A stretch of 64,000 bases of DNA from JBGTFE01 sp036403235. GTDB taxonomy: Bacteria; Acidobacteriota; Blastocatellia; Pyrinomonadales; Pyrinomonadaceae. Positions 43,045 to 52,344 of the stretch are shown piece by piece. Positions within the stretch are counted from its first letter, which is position 1; every line of letters begins with the position of its first letter. Where the stretch lies: NCBI GenBank assembly GCA_036403235.1, contig DASWRI010000065.1, positions 79,687 through 143,686 on the forward strand, in the 5' to 3' direction. A model generated the notes under the pieces. It searched no databases, had not been told where the DNA came from, and was given only the letters and a program-made list of their open reading frames with translations. The translations under genes and the position numbers were made by a program.

Positions 43045-43641
43045 ATGTTTTGCACAAAATGCGGCGCTCGAAATTCCGACGAGGCGGTTTACTGTCAGAA
43101 ATGCGGCTCTCTGCTCGAAGCCGAAGAAGAAACGCGCGTGGCGCGAAAGGAAATCGAGAGCGCGGATGCCGGAGACGTCGAGGAAAGACAGGTTTTTTCG
43201 ATTTCCCCGACCTTGAAATTCGTCAAAATCGGTTACGGTCTGGCGGCACTCGGCGCGATTTTGCTGGTCGCTCTGCTGGCCGTCGTCAGCAACAACACAT
43301 CGCTTAATATCTCTGGCTGGATTTCCGTTCTGCTCGGGCTATCCCTGCTTTTAATTCCGGCTTATTATCATTTCCGGCAAAAAATGATTCGCTACACGCT
43401 GACCGACGCGAAGATTGAAATCGACGAGGGATTTATTTTTCAAAACTCGCGAAGCGTTCCTCTGCGCTCGATTCAGGACGTTTCGGTCGCTTCGACGATT
43501 ACGCAGAGAATGCTCGGCTTCGGCGACGTGGTCATCGACAACGCCAGCGAAGACGGCGGAAAAATCGTCTTAAAAAACATCGATACGCCAAAAAAATACT
43601 CAGACGTTTTGCTCAAGCAAATGCGACTTTTGGATAAGTGA
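43045..43641 (+). CDS. Zinc-ribbon / bacterial PH-domain membrane protein
   Basis: 198 residues. N-terminal zinc ribbon (MFCTKCGARNSDEAVYCQKCG, two CxxC), an acidic linker, two adjacent membrane helices (LAALGAILLVALLAVVSN and ISVLLGLSLLLIPAYY, residues ~70-112), then a bacterial PH (bPH2/DUF304) domain (YTLTDAKIEIDEGFIFQNSRSVPLRSIQDVSVASTITQRML). The function is unknown; such proteins may sit at membrane stress or scaffolding sites. Confidence 0.82.
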   Translation: MFCTKCGARNSDEAVYCQKCGSLLEAEEETRVARKEIESADAGDVEERQVFSISPTLKFVKIGYGLAALGAILLVALLAVVSNNTSLNISGWISVLLGLSLLLIPAYYHFRQKMIRYTLTDAKIEIDEGFIFQNSRSVPLRSIQDVSVASTITQRMLGFGDVVIDNASEDGGKIVLKNIDTPKKYSDVLLKQMRLLDK

Positions 43642-43648
43642 TTTTTAT

Positions 43649-43718
43649 CACAGAGACACGGAGACACAGAGAAAAGAAAAATAATTTAAAAATCTCCGCG
43701 TCTCCGCGTCTCTGAGGT
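43649..43718. repeat. Palindromic element, CACAGAGACACGGAGACACAGAG
   Basis: The right arm reads CTCCGCGTCTCCGCGTCTCTG. The CACAGAGA 8-mer is the same word as in the elements near 4098 and 9771. Confidence 0.82.
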
Positions 43719-43729
43719 TTAATATTTTT

Positions 43730-44749
43730 ATGAAAACTATATTCGTGACCGGCGGCGCGGGATTCGTCGGTTCGGCCTTTGTTCATCTGCTTTTGCGGGA
43801 AACCTCAGACGTCGAAATCGTCAATTTCGACGCGCTCACATACGCCGGAAATCTCGAAAACTTAAAGGGCGCGGACAACGCGCGGCATAAATTTGTCAAG
43901 GGCGACATTTGCGACAAAGAGACGGTTTTGCGCGCTTTGCCCGCCGGCGCTGACGCGATTTTTAATTTTGCCGCCGAATCGCACGTCGACCGGAGCATTC
44001 ATTCGGCGGACGAATTTGTCAAAACAAACGTCCTCGGAACGCAAATTTTGCTCGATGCGGCGCGCGTCAAAAGCGTCAAAAGATTCGTTCAAGTTTCGAC
44101 CGACGAAGTGATGGGAAGTCTGCCAACCGACGAAAACGCATTTTTTACCGAATCGTCGCCGCTCGAGCCGAATTCGCCGTATGCCGCGTCAAAGGCCGCC
44201 GCCGAGCATTTCGTCCGCGCCGCGCGCGAAACTTTCGGTCTGGAAACGATAATCACGCGCTGCGGAAACAATTACGGCGCGCGCCAGTTTCCCGAAAAAC
44301 TGATTCCGCTGATGATTGCCAATGCACTGACGGACGAGCCTTTGCCGGTCTACGGCGACGGGCGAAACGTGCGCGACTGGATTTACGTCGAAGACCACGC
44401 GCGCGCCATCTGGCTCGCGTTTGAAAAAGGCCAATCGGGCGCGATTTACAACATCGGCGCGCGTAACGAAAGGGAAAATCTGGAAATCGTAAAATCGATT
44501 CTCGACGCTCTCGGCAAGCCGCATTCTTTAATAAAATTCGTCACCGACCGTCTCGGACACGACCGACGCTACGCGATAAATCCCGAAAAAACGGAGATTG
44601 AGCTCGGCTGGAAACCGCTCGTCAGCTGGGAAGCGGGCTTGCGGAAAACAATCGACTGGTATCTTGAAAATCAGGATTGGGTAAACCATATTCGCAACGG
44701 CGCGTATCGCGATTATTACCAGAAAATGTACGGCGCGAGCTTGAAATAA
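43730..44749 (+). CDS. rfbB: dTDP-glucose 4,6-dehydratase
   Basis: 339 residues. Second step of dTDP-L-rhamnose synthesis: NAD-dependent conversion of dTDP-glucose to the 4-keto-6-deoxy sugar. The Rossmann motif FVTGGAGFVGSAFVHLLL is at residues 4-21. FNFAAESHVDRSIHSADEF, VSTDEVMGSLP (Thr-Asp-Glu) and EPNSPYAASKAAAEHFVRA (YxxxK) follow; TRCGNNYGARQFPEKLIP is the substrate loop. Its TAA overlaps the next ATG (TAATG). Normal length. Confidence 0.93.
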   Translation: MKTIFVTGGAGFVGSAFVHLLLRETSDVEIVNFDALTYAGNLENLKGADNARHKFVKGDICDKETVLRALPAGADAIFNFAAESHVDRSIHSADEFVKTNVLGTQILLDAARVKSVKRFVQVSTDEVMGSLPTDENAFFTESSPLEPNSPYAASKAAAEHFVRAARETFGLETIITRCGNNYGARQFPEKLIPLMIANALTDEPLPVYGDGRNVRDWIYVEDHARAIWLAFEKGQSGAIYNIGARNERENLEIVKSILDALGKPHSLIKFVTDRLGHDRRYAINPEKTEIELGWKPLVSWEAGLRKTIDWYLENQDWVNHIRNGAYRDYYQKMYGASLK

Positions 44750-45603
44750 TGAAAATTTTAATCACAGGCGCAAACGGAATGGTCGCGCGGGCGGCGCTTG
44801 AATATTGCCGCTCAATCGGCGACGAAGTTTTCGCATTGACGCGGCAGGAACTGGATATTTCGGATATCAAAGCGGTTTTTGGCGTTTTCAAGCGCGAAAA
44901 ATTCGACGCGGTTTTAAATTGCGCGGCTTACACGAACGTTGACGGCGCGGAAGCAAATCGCGAAATTTGCTATGCGGCAAACTCGGAAGGCGTCACAAAT
45001 CTCGCGCTCGCTTCAAAGGAAATCGACTGCGCTTTTGTAACGATTTCGACGGATTACGTTTTCATCGGCACGAAGCAGGATTTTTACACGCAGCGCGACA
45101 CGCCAAACCCTTTGAGCATTTACGGTCAATCGAAGCTCGAAGGCGAGATTCGCGCGCGGTACGCTTACGCGCGCACGATTGTCGTGCGCTCCGGCTGGAT
45201 TTACGGCGCGGGCGGGACAAATTTTCTGAGCGTAATGCACAAACTGCTCGCGGAAAAAAAGCCAATCAAAGCAATTCGAGATTCTTACGGAACGCCGACA
45301 TTGGCGACGGATTTGGCGCGTCGCCTGCGCGAGTTGGCCGGACTCGATTTGCCCTTGATTTTCCACGTTACGAATTCGGGCGCGGGCGCGAGTTATCTGG
45401 AATTTGCCGAAAAGGTATGCGAAATCGGCGGATTTGATAAAAATTTGCTTGAAACCGTTTCGTTCGCCGACTTAAAGCGCCCCGCGCCGCGTCCGCGCAG
45501 CTCGAAACTCGCCTGTCTTTTCAGCGAAAAATTCGGATTAACGCCTTTGCCGAACTGGGAAAATGCGCTAAAAAGCTTTTTAGAAGACAAAAGTAATTTT
45601 TAG
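44749..45603 (+). CDS. rfbD: dTDP-4-dehydrorhamnose reductase
   Basis: 284 residues from the ATG at 44749 that overlaps the rfbB stop; a longer frame from 44677 lies within rfbB and is rejected. Last step of dTDP-L-rhamnose synthesis. ILITGANGMVARAALEYC is the NAD(P) motif, NCAAYTNVDGAEAN and STDYVFIGTKQDFYTQRDTPNPLSIYGQSKLEGE are family hallmarks (Thr-Asp-Tyr; YxxxK). The last residues (EDKSNF) lie in a direct duplication: TTTTAGAAGACAAAAGTAA occurs at 45578-45596 and again at 45598-45616. Confidence 0.92.
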   Translation: MKILITGANGMVARAALEYCRSIGDEVFALTRQELDISDIKAVFGVFKREKFDAVLNCAAYTNVDGAEANREICYAANSEGVTNLALASKEIDCAFVTISTDYVFIGTKQDFYTQRDTPNPLSIYGQSKLEGEIRARYAYARTIVVRSGWIYGAGGTNFLSVMHKLLAEKKPIKAIRDSYGTPTLATDLARRLRELAGLDLPLIFHVTNSGAGASYLEFAEKVCEIGGFDKNLLETVSFADLKRPAPRPRSSKLACLFSEKFGLTPLPNWENALKSFLEDKSNF

Positions 45604-45616
45604 AAGACAAAAGTAA
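45578..45616. repeat. 19-base direct repeat at the rfbD end
   Basis: TTTTAGAAGACAAAAGTAA occurs twice, one base apart, spanning the rfbD stop codon and the left edge of the following palindrome. Looks like a short duplication linked to element insertion or slippage. Confidence 0.75.
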
Positions 45617-45672
45617 AAAGGTAAAAGGCAAAAGTAAGAAACCTGATCTTCACTTTTGCCTTTTACCTTTTT
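45615..45672. repeat. Palindromic element, AAAAAGGTAAAAGGCAAAAGT
   Basis: The arms 45615-45635 and 45652-45672 are perfectly complementary with a 16-base loop. It separates rfbD from the convergent Wzc-like gene. Confidence 0.88.
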
Positions 45673-45694
45673 TATTTTTTATTTTTGGCGTGCG

Positions 45695-48223
45695 TTAGCT
45701 TTTCGTCGTATGAGTCGACGAAGCCGTTTCGACTTCGTCCATAAAAGGCGTCAAGTCGTCTTCGTCCGGCGTGTAGTAAGTGTAACCGTAGCCGTAATAA
45801 CCGTATTCGACCGAGTTTGATTTGATGCCGTTGAGGACGACGCCGTAGATGCGCGCGCCGATGTTGCTGAGGCGCTGTTTGAAGCGGCGAATCAGGTGAA
45901 TCGAGCTTTTTCCGGCCATCGCGACGAGCACGACGCCGTCGACCTGCGTCGAGAGAATCGCCGCATCGGTAAAGGAAATCGCGGGCGGCGAATCGATAAT
46001 CACGTGCTTGTAGTTCGTTTTCAAAAACTGAAGCAGATTTTTCATCTCGTTCGAGCTCAAAAGCTCGGCCGGATTCGGCGGAATCGGGCCGCTCGTGATG
46101 ACTTTTAATTTGGGCAGCTCGGGAAACGGTTTTAAAAGATTGTCCGGATTTTTCTCGCCCGAAAGATAATTGGTCAAACCGTTTGCGTTGCCGAAACCGA
46201 AATGATTATGCAGGCGCGGGCGGCGCAAATCGCAGTCGATGATAACGACGTCGGCGCCCGATTGCGCGAGCGTGATGGCCGTATTTATCGCCGTCGTCGT
46301 TTTGCCTTCGGCCGGCTGCGAGCTGGTGACGAGAATCGTCTGCGGCGGTTTTCCGGCCGACGAGAAAAGCAGGGAAGTGCGCAGATGGCGGTAAGCTTCG
46401 GCCATCGCCGAGCGCGTGTCTTCGAGCGCAATCAGCGCCGTCGTGTTCGCCGCGTTGCCGTTTGTCTTGGCCGGAAGCAATCCCAACTTGCTTCGGGTCG
46501 AAACCGTCTGATGCGGAATCAGCGCCAGCGTCGGCAGGCCGAGATGACGACCGATGTCGTCGGAAGATTTAACCGAATCGTCCAGATAATCGAGCAAAAA
46601 CGCGAGACCGATGCCCGCCGCGAGCGAAATCAGAAAAGCGATAAAAATGTTGCGTTCTCTTTTCGGGCCGACCGGCTGCGTCGGCGTCAGCGCGCCGGTA
46701 GCGATTTTTATATTGTCGGGACGACTGCCGGAAATCGCGAGCTCCTGTTCTTTCTGGCGCTGCGTGTAGGTGTCGAGCAAACCGCGATTGGTCTCGATTT
46801 TCCTTTTCAGCGTCGTCAGCTGAGTTTCCGCGACGCCTTCGCCGTTAGCCGTGGAAACCTGGTTCATATACGACGCGTGAAGTTGTTCTTCGCGTGTTCG
46901 GGCGGCATCCAACTGCGATTTTAACCCGACCAGCGCGCCCTTTACGGCTTCACTGTTTAATTTCTGGTCGTCGCGATTAATCGTTTCGGTAACTTCTTTT
47001 TCGGTGCTTTGTCTGGTTGCCGTCAGCGACGCAATCTTTTCTTCGGTCTGTTTAACCTTGGGAAATTCGGGCGTGTATTTAACCAGAAGCTCGGCCTTTT
47101 CCGCTTCGGCTTCCTGTATCTCTTTATCAATTTCGCGAAGCCGATCTTGTAGTTTATTTCTCCGCTCGATATTGAGGCGGTTCATATCCAGATAGACTTT
47201 GTTGTCCGTAATGTCGGGAATATTGATGCCTTCGCCGCGGTTACTCGCCTGAACGGCGGCGTTGTAGCGCGCTTCGAGCTTTCGCCGGTCGTCCATCGCC
47301 GCCAGCCACTGCCCGCTCAGGGTTTGCAGATTGGCGGCGCGCAGCTCGCTGCCTTTATCCTGCAAGGGCAGATTGCCGTTGCGCATATAATTGATGAGCT
47401 CGACTTCCTGGTTGGCAATCGTCGTCTGCAGCTCCTCGATGGATTTACTCAATTCTTCGTAAGTCTGTTTCGCGCCGCGCATTTCGCGCTGGGCGTCCTG
47501 CTCGATAAAGGCAACGCCGACCATATTAGCCACTTTGGCCGCCAGGTCGGGATTCGTGCTGGTGATGCTGATGGTGACGATATTCGTTTTTTCGCGCTGC
47601 TCAACTTTCATCCCGCCGCTCAAAGTTCCGGCGTAACGCTCCGACAGAGCCTTTTCCTCGGCCGTCAGCGTAACCTGCGGCTGTGCCTCGTCGGTTTGAT
47701 TCGAATCGACGGCCAGAAGCGGCATCGAAGATTCTTTCGGCGGCGCGGTTTTCTCGCTCGAAAACAAAGAGCGGAAAAACAGACCGATGCCTTTATTCTC
47801 GTTATTTAATAAATTCGGGTCTTTATAAAGCCCGAGACGAACGACGGCGTCGCGCATCAAGTCGGGGCTTTGCAGAAGCTGAAGCTGCGTGTTGTAGTAA
47901 TTTACGTCGTTGCCGAAATTGATGTTAATCGGTTGATTGGCCTGCGGTTTCGGCTTGCGCGGCTCGATTATCATTTCCATCGTCGCCTGATACTGCGAAG
48001 GCTGGCGATACATATAAAACGCGGCGGCGGCCGTTACCAGAATCGTCAAAGCCAGAATCAAGGGCAGGCGTTTATAGACGACGTTGAAATATTCGCGAAT
48101 CGAGCGCCGTTCATCAAAATTGTCTTCGTCGTAAACCGGAGAATAATTGACCGGACCGTCCGTATTAGAGATTTGTAAATCGTTTGTTTTCGGTAGAGGC
48201 AGCAGCCGCTCGTCTTTTTCCAT
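45695..48223 (-). CDS. Polysaccharide co-polymerase with tyrosine autokinase domain (Wzc-like)
   Basis: 842 residues. N-terminal Wzz domain with the first membrane helix (LPLILALTILVTAAAAFYMYR near residue 56), a long periplasmic coiled coil (residues ~100-540), a second helix (IFIAFLISLAAGIGLAFLLDYLDD near 550) and a cytoplasmic BY-kinase: Walker A VTSSQPAEGKTTTAINTAI near 660, DVVIIDCDLRRPRLHNHFG (Walker A') and VIIDSPPAISFTDAA. The C-terminal Tyr cluster EYGYYGYGYTYYTPDED is the autophosphorylation tail. It controls chain length and export of exopolysaccharide; it is convergent with rfbBD. Confidence 0.93.
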   Translation of the reverse strand: MEKDERLLPLPKTNDLQISNTDGPVNYSPVYDEDNFDERRSIREYFNVVYKRLPLILALTILVTAAAAFYMYRQPSQYQATMEMIIEPRKPKPQANQPININFGNDVNYYNTQLQLLQSPDLMRDAVVRLGLYKDPNLLNNENKGIGLFFRSLFSSEKTAPPKESSMPLLAVDSNQTDEAQPQVTLTAEEKALSERYAGTLSGGMKVEQREKTNIVTISITSTNPDLAAKVANMVGVAFIEQDAQREMRGAKQTYEELSKSIEELQTTIANQEVELINYMRNGNLPLQDKGSELRAANLQTLSGQWLAAMDDRRKLEARYNAAVQASNRGEGINIPDITDNKVYLDMNRLNIERRNKLQDRLREIDKEIQEAEAEKAELLVKYTPEFPKVKQTEEKIASLTATRQSTEKEVTETINRDDQKLNSEAVKGALVGLKSQLDAARTREEQLHASYMNQVSTANGEGVAETQLTTLKRKIETNRGLLDTYTQRQKEQELAISGSRPDNIKIATGALTPTQPVGPKRERNIFIAFLISLAAGIGLAFLLDYLDDSVKSSDDIGRHLGLPTLALIPHQTVSTRSKLGLLPAKTNGNAANTTALIALEDTRSAMAEAYRHLRTSLLFSSAGKPPQTILVTSSQPAEGKTTTAINTAITLAQSGADVVIIDCDLRRPRLHNHFGFGNANGLTNYLSGEKNPDNLLKPFPELPKLKVITSGPIPPNPAELLSSNEMKNLLQFLKTNYKHVIIDSPPAISFTDAAILSTQVDGVVLVAMAGKSSIHLIRRFKQRLSNIGARIYGVVLNGIKSNSVEYGYYGYGYTYYTPDEDDLTPFMDEVETASSTHTTKS

Positions 48224-48429
48224 ACTTCTAAAACCCTTTAATAAACTAGCCGAGATTTCGAGAGGGCACCAATAGCTTATATCACATTTAGCACAACTTT
48301 GCCCGTGAATTTACAATCTAAAATTTAATGTGTTTGTCAGATGTGTCGAATTTATTTCTCGAAATACTTGAAAATATACACTTTTTTCGCTGTTTAGGCA
48401 AAAAACAGGAATTCCCGAATTTTGCCCTT

Positions 48430-48459
48430 TTGGTTTCGCCGAAAACCAGATGATATAAT
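48430..48459 (+). promoter_or_regulatory. Putative promoter and inverted repeat before the flavoprotein fusion gene
   Basis: TATAAT at 48454-48459 is preceded 18 bases earlier by a weak TTGGTT. The inverted repeat GGTTTCGCCGAAAACC (48432-48447) lies between the two boxes, a usual place for an operator. Confidence 0.4.
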
Positions 48460-48504
48460 TAATCTTTTGTACTGAATTAATATTTACTCAATTAATAAAC
48501 ATAT

Positions 48505-51500
48505 ATGATTGGAATTTCCGAAAAAGAGCTCGGCTTTATAAATAATTTATCGAATAACGACTTTGATTTAGGCGTCGTCGGATATAAATATTCCGACCTT
48601 TATGATGCAAACAAGCTGCGAGAGCTGGCCGAAAAATTTTACGACGAGGTAAAGGAAAAAAATCCGCTTCTTCACGAAGCTTTGACGAAATATATTGAAA
48701 ATCGAGGCAAAGGCTACGAAGCGCGCGTCGAATCGAATATTTTAACCGACAGCGCACCGTATTTGTCGGATTTTATCGCGACGATGTTCGGCATCAACCG
48801 CGAACGCGAGCAGCTGCAGCGCGAAATCATCGAGCAGGACCCGATTTGGAAATACAAATTTTTCGTTCAGCGTCGCGCCATAAAAAAGTTTACGGCGGAA
48901 AAAATCGCCGGTTTTAACGAAGCGGAAATCGCCCAGGCTCTGCGGGAATTTAATTTTGCGGCGTTTGATGAAACTCTGATTTATGACGAGGAGCTGGCCG
49001 TCGCATACGTCACCAACAAGCTCGTCGAGGCGGAAGAAGTCTTGATTAAAAATCAGGAAATAACGGCGGAAATTCGCGAAACTGTAAACCGAATCGGCGC
49101 GGCTTACGATAAACTGAAAGACAAAATTTTCGGCAGAGTTTTCGAGCGTTTCGTTGTCGAGATGGAAGGCGCGGGCGAGGTTTTGCAGGTCAAAGCAGCG
49201 CTGCAAATCCTAGAAATCTGGTCGGCGATTCAGTTTCACGGGCGCAAGAAAAAGTGGTACAGCTTCAAAGTTCCGCACGCGCTCGATTATCAAAATCTCG
49301 TTCACCTGATTCACCCCGAACCGAAGCTTCACAACATTATGCGCGGGCGCGAACGGGATTTGCGACGCCGCGACGGTTTTAAGCTGACCGACGCCCGCGG
49401 CACGATGCGCGATTCGCTCTACGAAGTCGATTACTGTCTGATTTGCCACGAGCGCGACAAGGATTCGTGCTCGAAAGGTCTCCGCGAAAAAGACGGCGAG
49501 CCGAAAAGAAATCCTTTGGGCATCAAAACCGAAGGCTGCCCGCTCGACGAAAAAATCTCGGAAATGCACCAGATGAAGCGCGAGGGCGATTCAATCGCGT
49601 CGCTCGCGCTCGTCACAATCGACAATCCGATGTGCGCCGGAACCGGTCATCGCATCTGCAACGACTGTATGAAAGGCTGCATTTTCCAGAAACAGGAGCC
49701 GGTCAACATTCCGCTCGCCGAAACGCACACTTTGACCGACGTTTTGAATCTGCCTTACGGTTTCGAGATTTACAATCTGCTGACGCGCTGGAATCCGCTC
49801 AATGCGAAACGCCCCTTTGCGCTGCCGTATAACGGGAAAAACGTCCTCGTCGTCGGGCTCGGGCCGGCGGGCTACACGCTCGCGCATTATCTTCTGAACG
49901 AAGGTTTCGGCGTTATCGGCATCGACGGCTTGAAAATCGAGCCTTTGCCGGAAAATTGGACGGGAAGCCTGGGCAAACAAACGCCGAAACCGATAAAAAA
50001 TATTGAGGAAATCACGGACGAGCTCGACGAGCGGATTTTGTCCGGCTTCGGCGGCGTTTCCGAATACGGCATCACGGTTCGCTGGGACAAGAATTTTCTG
50101 ACGATGATGCAGTTGATTTTATCGCGCCGCAAGCGTTTTCGCGCCTACGGCGGCGTTCGTTTCGGCGGAACTCTGACGATTGAAGACGCGTGGAATTTTG
50201 GTTTTGACCACATCGCAATTGCGACGGGCGCGGGGCGACCGACGATTGTGCCGATGAAAAACAATCTGATTCGCGGCATTCGCCAGGCGTCGGATTTTCT
50301 GATGGCTTTGCAATTAACGGGCGCGTTCAAAAAAGACACTTTGTCGAATCTGCAGGTTCGGCTTCCGGCCATCGTCATCGGCGGCGGCCTGACCGGAATC
50401 GACACGGCGACCGAGCTTTTCGCCTATTACCCGGTGCAGGTCGAAAAAATGCTCGACAAATTCGAAGCGGTCGCGGCGAGCTTCGGCGAGGAATCCGTTT
50501 GGTCGGCGTTTGATGTAGAAGAGAAAAAAGTTTTCGGCGAATTTCTCGTTCACGGCCGGGCGATTCGCGAGGAAAGAGCGAGAGCCGAAAAGACAGGCGA
50601 AAAACCGAATTTTATTCCGCTCGTCCAGCAATGGGGCGGCGTTTCGCTCGTTTATCGAAAGCGCCTGCAGGACTCGCCCGCATATCGTCTGAATCACGAG
50701 GAAGTGCAGAAAGCGCTCGAAGAAGGCATCGATTTTGTCGAATTGATGTCGCCGACGGAAGCCGTACCGGACGAATACGGCGCGATAAAAGCTTTGATTT
50801 TTGAAAAACAAAATTACGACGTCGAAACCGGAAAATTCTCGAACGCGAAAGAATACGCGACGTTTCCGGCGCGCACCGTCTGCGTCGCCGCCGGAACGAG
50901 CCCGAACGTGATTTACGAAAAGGAAAAGCCCGGAACATTTCAGCTCGACGAATGGCGACAGTTTTTCCAGCCGTTTAAGCTGGAAAAAAACGGCGACGGG
51001 CGGTTTCACGCGGCGGCGGCCGCGAAAGGCGAAGACGCGTTTTTTACGTCGTATGAAAAGGACGGAAAATTTATTTCCTACTACGGCGACAATCACCCGA
51101 AATACGCCGGGAACGTCGTCAAAGCGATGGCTTCGGCGAAAAACGGGTATCCGAAAGTGGTCGAGCTTTTTGCCGACGAGTTGGCGACGCGCGGCGATTT
51201 GCCGCAGGCGGAAAAAGACCAGATTTTCGAAAAACTGGAAGCGACTCTCGATGAACAATTGCGCGCTTACGTCGTTCGCGTCGAGCGCCTGACGCCGACG
51301 ATTGTCGATGTCGTCGTCAAAGCGCCGCTGCAAGCGAGAAAATTCGAGCCGGGACAATTTTATCGCCTGCAAAACTTTGAAACGAGCTCGCCGACGGTCG
51401 GCGGAAAGCGTTTGATGATGGAAGGCCTGGCGCTGACCGGCGCGTGGGTCGACCGCGAAAAAGGCCTGCTCTCGATGATTGTCCTCGAAATGGGAACATC

Positions 51501-52230
51501 GTCGCGGCTTTGTTCGCTTTTGAAGGAAGGCGAAGAAGTTCTCGTCATGGGGCCGACCGGAGCGCCGACCGAAATTCCCGAAAACGAAACGATTTTGCTC
51601 GCTGGCGGCGGGCTCGGAAACGCGGTTTTGTTCTCGATTGCCAAGGCGATGCGCGACAACGGCAACAAGGTCATTTACTTTGCCGGATATAAAAACGGCG
51701 CGGATTTATATAAACGAGAGGAAATCGAAAACGCCACCGACCAGGTCATCTGGTCGACCGATTTCGGCGATGAAATCGTGCCGCAGAGAGCGCAGGACGC
51801 GCATTTTCGCGGCAACATCGTGCAGGCGATGATTGCTTACGCCGAAGGCAAGCTCGGCCGGCAAACGGTTGATTTGAAGGAAGTTGACCGCATCATCGCG
51901 ATCGGCTCGGACAGAATGATGAACGGCGTTAAGGAAGCGCGTCACAACACTCTGCAGCCGTATCTGAAAGCACAGCACACGGCCATCGGCTCAATCAACA
52001 GCCCGATGCAGTGCATGATGAAGGAAGTCTGCGCGCAGTGCCTCCAGCGTCACGTCAACCCGCACACGGGCGAGGAATTTTTCGTTTTTTCGTGTTTTAA
52101 TCAAGACCAGAATCTCGATTTCGTCGATTTTAAGAATTTGAACGACAGATTGAGAGCCAATTCGATTCAGGAAAAGCTTTCGAATATGTGGCTCGATAAG
52201 ATTTTCAAGGAAAAAGCGGAAGCGAATTAA
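48505..52230 (+). CDS. GltD-like / ferredoxin-NADP-reductase-like fusion flavoprotein (NfnB-NfnA type order)
   Basis: 1241 residues. Residues 1-~300 are an unassigned, mostly helical region. A Cys-rich part follows (YCLICHERDKDSC near 310; GHRICNDCMKGC near 385) like the N-terminal [4Fe-4S] segment of GltD-type proteins. A GltD/NfnB-like core has FAD and NAD(P) motifs VLVVGLGPAGYTLAHYLL (~448) and AIVIGGGLTGIDTATELF (~622). The C-terminal third, from AYVVRVERLTPTIVDVVVKAP (~921), is a PyrK/NfnA-like FNR module with LLAGGGLGNAVLFSIA (~1032) and a terminal Cys cluster CMMKEVCAQC...FSC like a [2Fe-2S] site. Nfn proteins bifurcate electrons between NADH, NADPH and ferredoxin. The specific reaction here is not established. 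Confidence 0.75.
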   Translation: MIGISEKELGFINNLSNNDFDLGVVGYKYSDLYDANKLRELAEKFYDEVKEKNPLLHEALTKYIENRGKGYEARVESNILTDSAPYLSDFIATMFGINREREQLQREIIEQDPIWKYKFFVQRRAIKKFTAEKIAGFNEAEIAQALREFNFAAFDETLIYDEELAVAYVTNKLVEAEEVLIKNQEITAEIRETVNRIGAAYDKLKDKIFGRVFERFVVEMEGAGEVLQVKAALQILEIWSAIQFHGRKKKWYSFKVPHALDYQNLVHLIHPEPKLHNIMRGRERDLRRRDGFKLTDARGTMRDSLYEVDYCLICHERDKDSCSKGLREKDGEPKRNPLGIKTEGCPLDEKISEMHQMKREGDSIASLALVTIDNPMCAGTGHRICNDCMKGCIFQKQEPVNIPLAETHTLTDVLNLPYGFEIYNLLTRWNPLNAKRPFALPYNGKNVLVVGLGPAGYTLAHYLLNEGFGVIGIDGLKIEPLPENWTGSLGKQTPKPIKNIEEITDELDERILSGFGGVSEYGITVRWDKNFLTMMQLILSRRKRFRAYGGVRFGGTLTIEDAWNFGFDHIAIATGAGRPTIVPMKNNLIRGIRQASDFLMALQLTGAFKKDTLSNLQVRLPAIVIGGGLTGIDTATELFAYYPVQVEKMLDKFEAVAASFGEESVWSAFDVEEKKVFGEFLVHGRAIREERARAEKTGEKPNFIPLVQQWGGVSLVYRKRLQDSPAYRLNHEEVQKALEEGIDFVELMSPTEAVPDEYGAIKALIFEKQNYDVETGKFSNAKEYATFPARTVCVAAGTSPNVIYEKEKPGTFQLDEWRQFFQPFKLEKNGDGRFHAAAAAKGEDAFFTSYEKDGKFISYYGDNHPKYAGNVVKAMASAKNGYPKVVELFADELATRGDLPQAEKDQIFEKLEATLDEQLRAYVVRVERLTPTIVDVVVKAPLQARKFEPGQFYRLQNFETSSPTVGGKRLMMEGLALTGAWVDREKGLLSMIVLEMGTSSRLCSLLKEGEEVLVMGPTGAPTEIPENETILLAGGGLGNAVLFSIAKAMRDNGNKVIYFAGYKNGADLYKREEIENATDQVIWSTDFGDEIVPQRAQDAHFRGNIVQAMIAYAEGKLGRQTVDLKEVDRIIAIGSDRMMNGVKEARHNTLQPYLKAQHTAIGSINSPMQCMMKEVCAQCLQRHVNPHTGEEFFVFSCFNQDQNLDFVDFKNLNDRLRANSIQEKLSNMWLDKIFKEKAEAN

Positions 52231-52235
52231 ACGGA

Positions 52236-52288
52236 AAACGGAAAATGGAAAGTGAAAGAATCATTTCATCACTTTCCATTTTCCGTTT
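52236..52288. repeat. Perfect palindrome AAACGGAAAATGGAAAGTGA, terminator-like
   Basis: 20-base arms 52236-52255 and 52269-52288 are fully complementary, followed by a T-run (TTTTTTT). It acts as a plausible terminator after the fusion gene while belonging to the heptamer-type hairpins. Confidence 0.88.
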
Positions 52289-52344
52289 TTTTACCGTTCC
52301 TTTGCATTTGTATCCGTTCTGGTTGTAAATTCAAATAAACGAAA

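Noticed and set aside
50314..51372. 352-residue minus-strand open frame within the fusion gene
   Set aside because: It lies antisense to a strongly supported coding region and has no family motif; long antisense frames are common here because of codon bias.
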